Shown here in pieces: positions 1 to 8,133 of a stretch of DNA of 64,000 nucleotides. The position numbers were made by a program, and so were the translations under genes. The stretch comes from Bacillus licheniformis DSM 13 = ATCC 14580 (GTDB lineage Bacteria > Bacillota > Bacilli > Bacillales > Bacillaceae): positions 3,742,501-3,806,500 of the forward strand of contig NC_006270.3 of assembly GCF_000011645.1 (NCBI RefSeq). Reading direction: 5' to 3'. The number at the start of each line of letters is the position of its first letter. Position 1 is the first letter of the stretch. The notes beneath the pieces were generated by a model. It ran no database searches and was not told the origin of the DNA. It saw only the letters and a program-made list of their open reading frames with translations.

Positions 1-1077
1 TTGGGACACTTCGTCGAAAAACACGGCCCCAAAAAAGCAGGCATGCTCGCCGCACTTTTCTTCGGAGCTGGCGTGACGTTTTCCGGCTTCGCCGTTCAGA
101 TCGGCTCCCTTCCCCTGCTTTATTTGTTTTATGGAGTCTTCGGAGGGATCGGACTCGGCGTCGGCTATATTACACCCGTATCTTCGCTTGTTAAATGGTT
201 TCCTGACCGCCGCGGCTTGGCCACAGGGCTTGCCATTATGGGCTTCGGATTTGCGGCTTTGATCAGCAGCCCGATCATGCAAAAGCTGATCTCAGCGGTC
301 GGTATAGCCAACACCTTTTTTATTCTCGGCATCTGCTACTTTCTTGTGATGATGCTCTCTTCGCTTTACCTCGCCCCGCCTGAAGAAGGCTGGCAGCCTG
401 AAGGATTTTCAACCGGAAAAAGCGGAAGAGCACAAAGCGCTGATATTTCCCAGCTGACGGCAAATGAAGCGATTAAAACGAAACGCTTTTATTATTTATG
501 GCTGATGCTTTTTATTAATGTTACGTGCGGAATCGCCATCATATCAATCGCTTCACCGCTGGCGCAGGAAAGTGCGGGCATGTCCGCCGCCGCGGCCGCC
601 GCGCTCGTCGGCGTTTTGGGCGCATTTAACGGTTTAGGGCGCATCGGCTGGGCCTCTGTATCTGATTACATCGGACGGCCGAATACGTATACCGTCTTTT
701 TCGCCATACAGCTGATCGCCTTCCCGCTTTTGCCGTTCATTTCCGACAAGGCCGCCTTCTCTGTTTTGATGGCATTGATCTATACGTGCTATGGCGGAGG
801 GTTTGCCGCAATTCCGGCTTATATCGGGGATTTGTTCGGAACAAAGCAGCTCGGTGCGATCCACGGATACATTTTAACGGCTTGGGCGGCGGCAGGGCTT
901 GCAGGCCCGATGTTCTCTTCTTGGGTACGCGATGCAACAGGGAGCTACAGCCAAAGCCTGACGGTGTTTGCGGCACTGTTCGCCATCGCCCTGTTCATTT
1001 CGATATTCATTAGAACGGACATTAAACAGTTGCGGAAAAAAGCGGCGGTTCATGTCTCAAACTCGCTAAAAGGATGA
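1..1077 (+). CDS. MFS transporter, oxalate/formate antiporter (OFA) type, 5'-truncated by window edge
   Basis: The reading frame is open at base 1, so the true start and roughly the first two membrane helices lie outside the window. The visible 358 residues begin with GHFVEKHGPKK, which resembles the MFS loop motif between helices 2 and 3. They continue through about ten hydrophobic helices, with WFPDRRGLATGLA and the PPEEGWQPEG linker typical of OFA-family carriers (family knowledge). The stop at 1075-1077 is 32 bases before the start of a formate-dehydrogenase-like enzyme, so the two are probably one operon. That suggests a small organic anion such as formate or oxalate as substrate, but this is inference. 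Other monocarboxylates are possible. Confidence 0.8.
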   Translation: MGHFVEKHGPKKAGMLAALFFGAGVTFSGFAVQIGSLPLLYLFYGVFGGIGLGVGYITPVSSLVKWFPDRRGLATGLAIMGFGFAALISSPIMQKLISAVGIANTFFILGICYFLVMMLSSLYLAPPEEGWQPEGFSTGKSGRAQSADISQLTANEAIKTKRFYYLWLMLFINVTCGIAIISIASPLAQESAGMSAAAAAALVGVLGAFNGLGRIGWASVSDYIGRPNTYTVFFAIQLIAFPLLPFISDKAAFSVLMALIYTCYGGGFAAIPAYIGDLFGTKQLGAIHGYILTAWAAAGLAGPMFSSWVRDATGSYSQSLTVFAALFAIALFISIFIRTDIKQLRKKAAVHVSNSLKG

Positions 1078-1109
1078 TCTGCAGTATCCGCTGGAAAGGA
1101 GAGAAGGGA

Positions 1110-3461
1110 ATGGGAAAAACAAAGCATCAAGGTCCGATGAAGCTGAATAAAAAGCCCGCGCCAAAACTGTGGGCGTCTTGGGCGCCGATGGGACTCGGAA
1201 AGGTAAAGCCGAAGCATATCAGAGATACGATGAAAACAGCGTGGGACAATAAAGACAACCTTCCGTACGCCTACAGAATTTTGACGCAAGGCGTGTGCGA
1301 CGGCTGTGCGCTCGGTGTGTCCGGACTCCGCGATCAGACGCTCACAGGCCCTCATTTATGCACGACGCGGCTGAACGTCCTGCGCTTAAATACAATGCCT
1401 GCGATCGAGGACAAATGGCTGTCCGCCGACATCGAACAGCTGCGAAAGCTGGACAGCACCGAGCTGAGAAAGCTTGGACGCATCCCCTATCCGCTGTCGA
1501 GAAAAAATGGTGAACGATCGTTCTCGAGAATTTCGTGGGATGAAGCGCTCAGCCGAATCGCGGACAAAATCAAATCGATTGATAAACGGCAGCTCGCCTT
1601 TTATTTAACAGCCAGAGGCATAACGAATGAGGTGTACTATACGGCCGCAAAAGCGGCGCGGTTTATCGGCACAAACAACATTGACAACGCCTCGCGGATC
1701 TGCCACTCGCCAAGCAAAACGGCTTTAAAAAGGTCCCTTGGCATCGGCGCCTCAAGCTGCAGCTACCGAGACTGGATCGGAACGGATGTCCTCGTCTTCT
1801 GGGGGTCTGTCGCTGCCAATAATCAGCCGGTGTCAACAAAATACATGTATGCCGCCAAAAAAGCGGGAACGAAAATCATTATGATCAATCCGTACCGGGA
1901 GCCATCGATGGAGAAATACTGGATTCCATCGATACCTGAGAGCGCCCTTTTCGGCACCAAAATCACCGATGATGTTTACCAAGTCAATATCGGCGGCGAC
2001 ATTGCCTTTATGAACGGGGTGATGAAGCACTGGTTTGAAATGGAGCGGGAGGCACCAGGTTCAAGCATTGACCGCGCCTTTATCGATGCACACACAAACG
2101 GGTTCACTGAGCTTAAACAGCACATCGAAAAACAAAATTGGAAGACGCTTGAAGAGTCATCCGGCATATCAAAAGAGAGAATGAAAGAATTCGCCGTCTT
2201 GCTGGCCCGGGCGAAAACCGGCGTTTTCATTTGGAGCATGGGGCTTACACAGCACCGTTTTGCGACCGACAACATTTCACAGGTGGCAAATCTCGCCCTT
2301 TTACAAGGATTCATCGGCAGAAAGCATTGCGGCGTTATGCCGATCAGAGGGCACAGCGGTGTGCAGGGCTCTGGAGAAATGGGTGCCGATCCTTTCGTCC
2401 TCCCAGGCGGTGATTTTGACGAGGAAAATGCCGCACGGATCGAGAAGGTTTGGGGCTTCCGCTTACCGACTTGGCAAGGCGATACGATCGGCCAGACGAT
2501 CGAAAACATGCTGCTGCCGAGCGGAAGCGAAAGAAAAGTAAAAGTGTTTTATACAAGCGGAGGAAACTTTTTGGAGACGATGCCGAACCCTGATTTTATC
2601 AAAAAAGCATTGCAGGAAGTTGAAGTGAGAGTCCATCAGGACATCATCTTCAATACCTCTACCCTGGTCGATGCCAAAGAGGAAGTCATCATTCTCCCTG
2701 CGATGACAAGGTATGAACAGCCTGGCGGAGGAACCTCGACCAGTACGGAACGGATGGTATACTTCAGCCCCGAAATTAAAGGACCGCGCATCGGAGAAGC
2801 CCGTTCAGAATGGGAAATTTATGTAGATCTCGCCAAACGGGTCCGGCCCGAAGACAAAGAACTGATCCATTTTGACGGCGCTGCGGAAATCCGTGAAGAA
2901 ATCGCTGCTGCCAACCGGAATTATGACGGGATTCAGCATTTAAAAAAACGCGGAGATGTCTTTCAATGGGGCGGCGCCTGGCTTTGTGAAGGCGGTGTTT
3001 GTCCGACGGCAGACGGCAGGGGCAACCTGATCCCTGTCGATCTTCCTGAAAACAGACAAACGGAAGGACGCTTTCTCGTTACGACAAGGCGCGGAAAACA
3101 GTTCAACTCGATGATTTATAGTGAAAAAGATCCTTTCAACGCTGCAGATCGCCGGGATGTCATGATCAATCCAAAAGATGCCGAGGAGCTTTATATTCAA
3201 GATGGAGAAGCGATCGTTCTATTCAACCGCTACGGAACTTTCCAAGGGCGGGCAAAATATGCCGGCGTACAACGCGGAAACACGGCAGTCTACTGGCCGG
3301 AAGGAAATGTGCTGATCCCTAAAGGCGTATACGAAAACCATGCCCGTATTCCGGAATACAACACGGCGGTCATGATTGAAAAGGCGGAGATTTTCCATTC
3401 GAGAAAAGATCCGCGCTATGCAGAAAAACGAATCGAAGAACTCGAAATGTCGACCGATTAG
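1110..3461 (+). CDS. FdhF/YdeP-type molybdopterin oxidoreductase (formate dehydrogenase-like)
   Basis: A 783-residue member of the molybdopterin bis-MGD oxidoreductase family closest in plan to YdeP/FdhF proteins. ATG 1110 is chosen because AAAGGAGA precedes it by about 7 bases. An upstream in-frame ATG at 1074 overlaps the transporter stop and lacks a ribosome site. The N-terminus carries only three cysteines (Cys63, Cys66, Cys84) where bacterial formate dehydrogenases bind a 4Fe-4S cluster. SRICHSPS places Cys198-His199 at the molybdenum-ligand position occupied by selenocysteine-His in E. coli FdhF. A molydopterin dinucleotide-binding domain fills the C-terminus (about residues 640-770). 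It has no signal peptide, so it is cytosolic. Substrate is unproven; formate is suggested by the neighbouring OFA transporter. Confidence 0.8.
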   Translation: MGKTKHQGPMKLNKKPAPKLWASWAPMGLGKVKPKHIRDTMKTAWDNKDNLPYAYRILTQGVCDGCALGVSGLRDQTLTGPHLCTTRLNVLRLNTMPAIEDKWLSADIEQLRKLDSTELRKLGRIPYPLSRKNGERSFSRISWDEALSRIADKIKSIDKRQLAFYLTARGITNEVYYTAAKAARFIGTNNIDNASRICHSPSKTALKRSLGIGASSCSYRDWIGTDVLVFWGSVAANNQPVSTKYMYAAKKAGTKIIMINPYREPSMEKYWIPSIPESALFGTKITDDVYQVNIGGDIAFMNGVMKHWFEMEREAPGSSIDRAFIDAHTNGFTELKQHIEKQNWKTLEESSGISKERMKEFAVLLARAKTGVFIWSMGLTQHRFATDNISQVANLALLQGFIGRKHCGVMPIRGHSGVQGSGEMGADPFVLPGGDFDEENAARIEKVWGFRLPTWQGDTIGQTIENMLLPSGSERKVKVFYTSGGNFLETMPNPDFIKKALQEVEVRVHQDIIFNTSTLVDAKEEVIILPAMTRYEQPGGGTSTSTERMVYFSPEIKGPRIGEARSEWEIYVDLAKRVRPEDKELIHFDGAAEIREEIAAANRNYDGIQHLKKRGDVFQWGGAWLCEGGVCPTADGRGNLIPVDLPENRQTEGRFLVTTRRGKQFNSMIYSEKDPFNAADRRDVMINPKDAEELYIQDGEAIVLFNRYGTFQGRAKYAGVQRGNTAVYWPEGNVLIPKGVYENHARIPEYNTAVMIEKAEIFHSRKDPRYAEKRIEELEMSTD

Positions 3462-3470
3462 CTTAACAGT

Positions 3471-3500
3471 CGGGACGGCTCTGCTGCCGTCCCGTTCTCG
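3471..3500 (+). terminator. Rho-independent terminator after the molybdoenzyme
   Basis: Perfect 9-bp stem CGGGACGGC / GCCGTCCCG (3471-3479 and 3486-3494) with a 6-base loop, followed by TTCTCGT. The T-run is weak, but the hairpin sits exactly between convergent genes, 10 bases after the molybdoenzyme stop. Confidence 0.6.
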
Positions 3501-3507
3501 TATGGAG

Positions 3508-4209
3508 TTACTGAGACAGTTTTACGCCTTCTTCTTTCCATACCTTTTTAAAATCAGAAGCTGAGTCGGCTTCAATCAATTTTCCGCCGCCGGCGTCAGC
3601 TACTTTTTTAAGCTTTGCTTTTTCTTTCACGGTTTTTACATCCAGCCCAACAATGTTGACGATCGTTTTAATGTTGGATTTGCGCAGATCTTTTGCTGCC
3701 TGAACAGGATCCCCTCCGCATGTTTCTTCACCGTCTGTCACGATGTAGACATAATTCTTCCCATCTTTATCGGCAAGATCATCTTTTACATCATAAAGAG
3801 ATTTTGCAATCGGAGACCAGCCTGTAGGCTTGATTCCGCTTAAAGCGTTTTCGAATGAATTGAAAGAAAACGGCTGCAGATCATAGACGGTTTCAGTCGT
3901 ACCGCAGGATACTTCTTTTCCTGAGTTTTTATTGTTGCCTTTATGTCCGAAAACATTCAGCATGACATTCGCATCGCTTGAAAGCAGGTCGGCAAAATCG
4001 GTTACGGATTCTTTGGCAATATCAAATTTTCTTTCTCCTTCAACCTTTTGTGCCATGCTGCCGCTTGCGTCAAGCACAACTGCAACATTGACATCTTTTT
4101 TGCTGTTGTCCGCATTTCCGTTTTCAGCCGCAAAAGCTGCTGCCGGCGCCAATGACAAAAGCATGGTGAACGTTGTCAACAGAGCAAACCTCTTTTTCAA
4201 CTTTCTCAC
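3508..4209 (-). CDS. ywmD: Secreted VWA-domain protein YwmD
   Basis: A 233-residue von Willebrand factor A protein, paralogous to the neighbouring gene at 4573-5259, as in B. subtilis where ywmD and ywmC are adjacent beside spoIID. It has a signal peptide (basic start, hydrophobic core, cleavage near AAAFA-A, residue 27). MIDAS elements follow: DASGSM, then PTGWSPIA where the paralog has Thr instead of Ser, then VTDGEETCGG. Cysteines at VSCG and ETCGG could form a disulfide outside the cell. The assigned start is GTG 4209, only about 3 bases after GGAAAGG. TTG 4200 (spacing about 12) is an alternative. The function of the family is unknown; adhesion or metal-dependent binding is a guess from the fold. 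Confidence 0.85.
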   Translation of the reverse strand: MRKLKKRFALLTTFTMLLSLAPAAAFAAENGNADNSKKDVNVAVVLDASGSMAQKVEGERKFDIAKESVTDFADLLSSDANVMLNVFGHKGNNKNSGKEVSCGTTETVYDLQPFSFNSFENALSGIKPTGWSPIAKSLYDVKDDLADKDGKNYVYIVTDGEETCGGDPVQAAKDLRKSNIKTIVNIVGLDVKTVKEKAKLKKVADAGGGKLIEADSASDFKKVWKEEGVKLSQ

Positions 4210-4537
4210 TTTCCTTTCCGCATTTGTTTTTTCGGACCGATCTTCCGCATGAGATCAAGTCCACCAACATCGTAAAAGAAGGCTTGATAGAAATAAATAG
4301 GCCGGATCTCCTTTTCAAATTCACAAATTCTTCATAATCCTTACGATAATCGATCGACGCATTCACTTAAGACCTATCAAAAAAGTCTGCTAAAAGGCCG
4401 ATTTCATCCCAATAAAGCTACCGTTACGACAAATAACCCCTCCAAAGGACGCAGCAGGGTTCAACGCTCTGACACAATAACTTAATATTTGTAAAGTATT
4501 TTTCTTGACTTTTGACAATCTTTTCATCACAAAAGGA
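4210..4537. other. Non-coding interval ywmD-ywmC
   Basis: About 330 AT-rich bases upstream of ywmD. Apart from the conserved 45-base element at 4271-4315, I see no gene, repeat or RNA. No convincing sigma-A -35/-10 pair was found. Confidence 0.5.
4271..4315 (-). promoter_or_regulatory. Conserved 45-base upstream element, ywmD copy
   Basis: An ungapped 45-base segment 61 bases upstream of ywmD matches a segment in front of the paralog ywmC (5306-5350) at about 35 of 45 positions. On the coding strand the shared parts are AAAAGGAGA, CCTATTTATTTCT and TTCTTNTACG. Such conservation is unusual between paralogs this diverged in protein sequence, so the element is probably functional. I could not assign it to a sigma factor or known regulator. 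Confidence 0.5.
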
Positions 4538-4540
4538 AAG

Positions 4541-4568
4541 CTGCGGAAACATGTCCACAGCTTTTTTC
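4541..4568 (-). terminator. Terminator of ywmC
   Basis: On the minus strand AAAGCTGTGGA pairs with TTCCGCAGCTTT (one G-U pair) and is followed by CCTTTTGTG, just after the ywmC stop. Confidence 0.6.
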
Positions 4569-4572
4569 CAGT

Positions 4573-5259
4573 TTATTTAGAAAGCTCAATTGCTTCCTGA
4601 GTAAAAATTCTTTTGATGTCATTTTTAGTTTTTGCCTGGAAATATTCACCGCCGCCAGCTGCTGCGATACTGGTCAATTGTCCGTGGAAGTCTCCTTCAT
4701 AATCAAAGCCGATCACGTTGACAACCGCATTGGATTTGCGCAGTTCTGTTGCGACTTTTACCGGATTGCCTCCGCATGTTTCCTCACCGTCTGTCAGCAG
4801 ATAGACGACGTTTTTCCCGTTGTTGTCCAGCTGGTCAAGCGCGTTTTTTGCATCTTGCAGCGCGTTTGCGATCGGTGTCCATCCGGTCGGTCCGATGCCG
4901 TTTAAGGAATTGCGGAAGCTTTGCTCGTCATACGTTTGGAAGCCGTACACCCCTCTGATTGCATTGCAGGACTGCACTTTTCCGGAATTTTTATTGTTTC
5001 CCTCTGAACCGAAAACTCTCATGAGCACGTTTGCATTTTCAAGCTTGGAACCAAAGCTGAACGCTTCATTTTTGGCAAGCTCGTATTTTGAGACCCCGCC
5101 GATCTTTTTAGCCATGCTGCCGCTTGCATCAAGCATAATCGCAACGTTGGGCGCATCTTCGGCAACTGTTACCTCCTGTTTTTTCTCAGCTGCAAAAGCA
5201 GGCGAACCAAGACTGAGAACCATAGCGGTCAAAATGCCCAATGTCATCTTCTTCTTCAT
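4573..5259 (-). CDS. ywmC: Secreted VWA-domain protein YwmC
   Basis: A 228-residue secreted von Willebrand factor A protein. A signal peptide of about 23 residues ends in SPAFA-A. The MIDAS motif is complete: DASGSMAK, PTGWTPIA and LTDGEETCGG. Cysteines at QSCNA and ETCGG are shared with YwmD. ATG 5259 follows GGGGAAAGGGAG by 3-4 bases. The gene is transcribed from its own upstream region, which carries the same 45-base element as ywmD, and ends in a terminator, so the two paralogs look like separate transcripts under common control. The molecular role is not known; the location next to spoIID is conserved in B. subtilis. Confidence 0.87.
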   Translation of the reverse strand: MKKKMTLGILTAMVLSLGSPAFAAEKKQEVTVAEDAPNVAIMLDASGSMAKKIGGVSKYELAKNEAFSFGSKLENANVLMRVFGSEGNNKNSGKVQSCNAIRGVYGFQTYDEQSFRNSLNGIGPTGWTPIANALQDAKNALDQLDNNGKNVVYLLTDGEETCGGNPVKVATELRKSNAVVNVIGFDYEGDFHGQLTSIAAAGGGEYFQAKTKNDIKRIFTQEAIELSK

Positions 5260-5305
5260 TTCTCCCTTTCCCCTTTCTGAAATAAAGTCGTTAACACATT
5301 ATTAT

Positions 5306-5350
5306 CGTAGAAGAACACCAGGGAGAAATAAATAGGGCATGTCTCCTTTT
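5306..5350 (-). promoter_or_regulatory. Conserved 45-base upstream element, ywmC copy
   Basis: Partner of the element at 4271-4315. The core AGAAATAAATAGG (plus strand) and the flanking TCTCCTTTT and CGTANAAGAA are the same in both. The near end lies 46 bases from the ywmC start codon, so it is either promoter-proximal or in the 5' untranslated region. Confidence 0.5.
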
Positions 5351-5542
5351 CCTCGTTATTCAATTCATCATACAACAAGTATATAAAATAGACTTTATAA
5401 CCTGTGACCCCTATTGTTGATACGGCGTTTGCGGCCTTTTGACGCTGTTCAGCAAGCCCTCCGGCACATGTTTTTAGAAATATTTGTATAATAATTTAGC
5501 GTGCATCAAATTCATGGGAATGCCAAATTTCGATGATATTCA
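5351..5542. other. Non-coding interval ywmC-spoIID
   Basis: Together with the element at 5306-5350 and the spoIID terminator, this completes a 317-base gene-free stretch. It is AT-rich and I see no further gene or RNA in it. Confidence 0.45.
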
Positions 5543-5544
5543 AA

Positions 5545-5575
5545 AAGACGCCGCCAAGAGGCAGACGTCTTTTGT
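5545..5575 (-). terminator. Terminator of spoIID
   Basis: On the minus strand AAAGACGTCTGCC pairs imperfectly with GGCGGCGTCTTT, followed by TT, directly after the spoIID stop codon. Confidence 0.75.
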
Positions 5576-5576
5576 T

Positions 5577-6593
5577 TTATTTTTTCGCCATGTATTTATT
5601 TAAAAATTCATCTGCATTGGATACGGCTGTTCCTTTGTAATAATACTTGACGATGTCTTCTGCTTTCTTGCCGTCTTTCGCCATATAATGCGCACCGTAT
5701 TGGCTCATTCCCACTCCATGTCCAAATCCCCTTGTCGTGACTGTAATCTGATTCCCGTCGCGTTTCCAATCAAAGTCTGCCGATTTGAGGCCGAGCTTTT
5801 CGCGAATATCTCTTCCCTCAAGCTTCTTTCCATTGATGACGGCAGTCGCTACGCGTTTTCCCGGCGTTCTTTCGGTGATCTCTCCGATGCTGTTTGAACC
5901 GGGCAGCTTGACACCGAGCTTTTGTTCAAATTCAGCGACAGTAAACGTTTTATGGTTCAGGAATTTCGGCGATTTTGTGTCCCAGGAGCTTTTCACGCTT
6001 TGCAGGTACGGAATATCACTTGTCCAATAAGCTCCGGCATTCTCGGTGTACCCGTTGCTCGTCGAGAAGAACGAAGCATCAATAGGCTTATGCTCATAGG
6101 TTAAAATTTTGCCTTGCGTACTGGCTACAGCTTCGGTCACCTTTTTGATTTTCCAATCGTAATCCTTCTTCCACAGCCTGCGGAGCTCCTCTTTGTTTTT
6201 ATACACCTGGAACATCTGCGTATCATCGACCAGCGAGCCTTTCGGCGACTGTACAGCTTGCTCTGACACCATTTGCCTCACAATGTATGTGCGGGCTGCC
6301 AGCGCTTGTGCTTTTAAAGCTTCGATATCAAAATCTGCCGGCATTTCCGAGGCAACGACACCGATGACATACTCTTCAAGCGGAATGTCTTCAACTTTCC
6401 GGTCAGCCGTTCTGTAGACCGGAATTGAAACGGGAGACTCTTTTAAGGTGACTTTCTTTTTTTCCTCGTGTTGCTGAGCGTGTTTCTCTGTTTTAATTGC
6501 CCCCGGTCCCCCGTGAAAAGGGAGGACAAGCAGTGTTGGTATGAGTAAAATCAGCGTGCAGATTCCTGCTAGTACAATTATGAGCTGTTTCAA
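5577..6593 (-). CDS. spoIID: Stage II sporulation protein D, peptidoglycan lytic transglycosylase
   Basis: A 338-residue protein, close to the 343 of B. subtilis SpoIID. An N-terminal membrane anchor (about residues 4-26) is followed by the SpoIID/LytB domain. The family catalytic glutamate is in ASEMPADF (Glu83), followed by ALKAQALAARTYIV. A late FGHGVGMSQYGA motif is characteristic of the family. In the mother cell SpoIID acts with SpoIIP and SpoIIM to thin septal peptidoglycan and drive engulfment. The start is TTG 6593 preceded by GGGGG. A good sigma-E promoter lies 33-62 bases upstream, which fits mother-cell expression. Confidence 0.96.
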   Translation of the reverse strand: MKQLIIVLAGICTLILLIPTLLVLPFHGGPGAIKTEKHAQQHEEKKKVTLKESPVSIPVYRTADRKVEDIPLEEYVIGVVASEMPADFDIEALKAQALAARTYIVRQMVSEQAVQSPKGSLVDDTQMFQVYKNKEELRRLWKKDYDWKIKKVTEAVASTQGKILTYEHKPIDASFFSTSNGYTENAGAYWTSDIPYLQSVKSSWDTKSPKFLNHKTFTVAEFEQKLGVKLPGSNSIGEITERTPGKRVATAVINGKKLEGRDIREKLGLKSADFDWKRDGNQITVTTRGFGHGVGMSQYGAHYMAKDGKKAEDIVKYYYKGTAVSNADEFLNKYMAKK

Positions 6594-6625
6594 ATCAGTG
6601 CCCCCATTTCTGTTTTGTCTCTTTC

Positions 6626-6655
6626 ATTTTATGGGCGGGGACAAGCTAATATGAC
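6626..6655 (-). promoter_or_regulatory. Sigma-E promoter of spoIID
   Basis: Minus strand: -35 GTCATATT (6648-6655), 14-base spacer, -10 CATAAAAT (6626-6633). These match the sigma-E consensus (GKmATATT / CATACAmT) at 8/8 and 7/8 positions and sit 33 bases from the start codon. Confidence 0.8.
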
Positions 6656-6749
6656 TGTACTTTTTCAACTGCTGCTACGTATTTTAAAAGCAATTCTTGT
6701 GCATAATGATAGATATGGGAGGCATACTGATATAGAATACTTGAAACGC

Positions 6750-6783
6750 AAAAATCAGTATGCCGTATGACATACTGATTTCA
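6750..6783 (-). terminator. Terminator of murAA
   Basis: Minus strand: AAATCAGTATG / CATACTGATTT, 11-bp perfect stem with an 8-base loop, followed by TTGCG. It lies 8 bases after the murAA stop. Confidence 0.8.
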
Positions 6784-6790
6784 AGTTGAT

Positions 6791-8101
6791 TTATGCATTT
6801 AAATCGGATACAACTTCTTTATTTTCAATATGAACTGCTTCTTCATCGTTAACGCGCTCAATATCAGCGCCGAGACCGGCAAGTTTTTGGTGGAAGTTGA
6901 CATATCCACGGTCTAAATGTTTTAATTCGGTTACGCGTGTATGACCGTCAGCAACAAGGCCAGCAAGGATAAGAGCTGCGCCGGCGCGAAGATCCGTTGC
7001 GGCAACTTCAGCGCCTTGAAGCTGCACAGGACCATTAATGATGACAGAACGGCCTTCGATTTTAATATCTCCGTTCATACGGCGGAATTCTTCCGCGTGC
7101 ATGAAGCGGTTCTCAAAGACGGTTTCTGTGATCATGCTGGTTCCATTTGCGCGCATCAAAAGAGCCATCATCTGTGACTGCATATCAGTCGGGAAACCTG
7201 GATGTGGCATTGTTTTTAAATCAATAGGCTTCAATTCAGAAGGACCGATGATCCGAAGACCGTCTCCTTCTTCCAAGATTTGAACGCCCATTTCTTCCAT
7301 TTTCGCAATTAAAGATGTTAAGTGCTCAGGAACCGCTCCCTTTACCAGTACGTTCCCTTCGGTAATCGCCGCGGCAACCATGAACGTTCCCGCCTCTATC
7401 CGGTCAGGAATAATCGTATGTTTTGCCCCATGAAGCGCCTTAACGCCTTCAATTTTAATGGTGCCTGTACCGGCACCCCGAATTTTACCGCCCATTGCAT
7501 TGATATAGTTAGCCAGATCAACGATTTCAGGCTCTTTAGCAGCATTTTCGAGAGTTGTCGTGCCCTCAGCCAAAGCTGCAGCCATAATCAGGTTTTCAGT
7601 TGCTCCGACACTAGGGAAATCAAGGTAAATTTTCGCTCCTTGAAGGCGGCCTTCTACAGTCGCTTCAATAAAGCCGTTTCCGACCTTAATTTTTGCCCCC
7701 ATTGCTTCAAAGCCTTTCAGATGCTGATCGATCGGTCTTGAACCGATTGCACATCCTCCAGGCAAAGCCACTCTCGAATGGCCTGTGCGAGCAAGAAGCG
7801 GACCCATCACCAATACGGATGCGCGCATTTTACGAACATATTCGAACGGAGCTTCCGTAGACAAAGTGCGAGATGCATCAACCGTTACTGTATTATTTTC
7901 AAAATGTACACTTGCGCCTAAATGACGTAACACTTCGTTAATCGTATATACATCGGAGAGCGTAGGCACATCACATATTACGCTTTTTTCTTCACTGGCT
8001 AATAAAGATGCAGCGATAACTGGTAAAACGGCATTTTTTGCTCCTTCAACTTTGACTGTGCCGTTTAACTTTCGACCGCCGCGGACGATGATTTTTTCCA
8101 A
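6791..8101 (-). CDS. murAA: UDP-N-acetylglucosamine 1-carboxyvinyltransferase MurAA
   Basis: A 436-residue MurA enzyme that transfers enolpyruvate from PEP to UDP-GlcNAc, the first committed step of peptidoglycan synthesis in the cytosol. The catalytic, fosfomycin-sensitive Cys117 is in PGGCAIGSRPIDQH. AKNAVLPVIAA near the N-terminus is the conserved substrate loop. The tail ends in EVVSDLNA as in B. subtilis MurAA. The start is TTG 8101, 5 bases after GGAGGGGA. A second MurA (40433-41722) is in the same window, as in most Firmicutes; MurAA is the essential one in B. subtilis. Located between ywmB and spoIID as expected. Confidence 0.97.
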   Translation of the reverse strand: MEKIIVRGGRKLNGTVKVEGAKNAVLPVIAASLLASEEKSVICDVPTLSDVYTINEVLRHLGASVHFENNTVTVDASRTLSTEAPFEYVRKMRASVLVMGPLLARTGHSRVALPGGCAIGSRPIDQHLKGFEAMGAKIKVGNGFIEATVEGRLQGAKIYLDFPSVGATENLIMAAALAEGTTTLENAAKEPEIVDLANYINAMGGKIRGAGTGTIKIEGVKALHGAKHTIIPDRIEAGTFMVAAAITEGNVLVKGAVPEHLTSLIAKMEEMGVQILEEGDGLRIIGPSELKPIDLKTMPHPGFPTDMQSQMMALLMRANGTSMITETVFENRFMHAEEFRRMNGDIKIEGRSVIINGPVQLQGAEVAATDLRAGAALILAGLVADGHTRVTELKHLDRGYVNFHQKLAGLGADIERVNDEEAVHIENKEVVSDLNA

Positions 8102-8133
8102 GGTATTCCCCTCCGCGTCCCAATTTCTCTATA

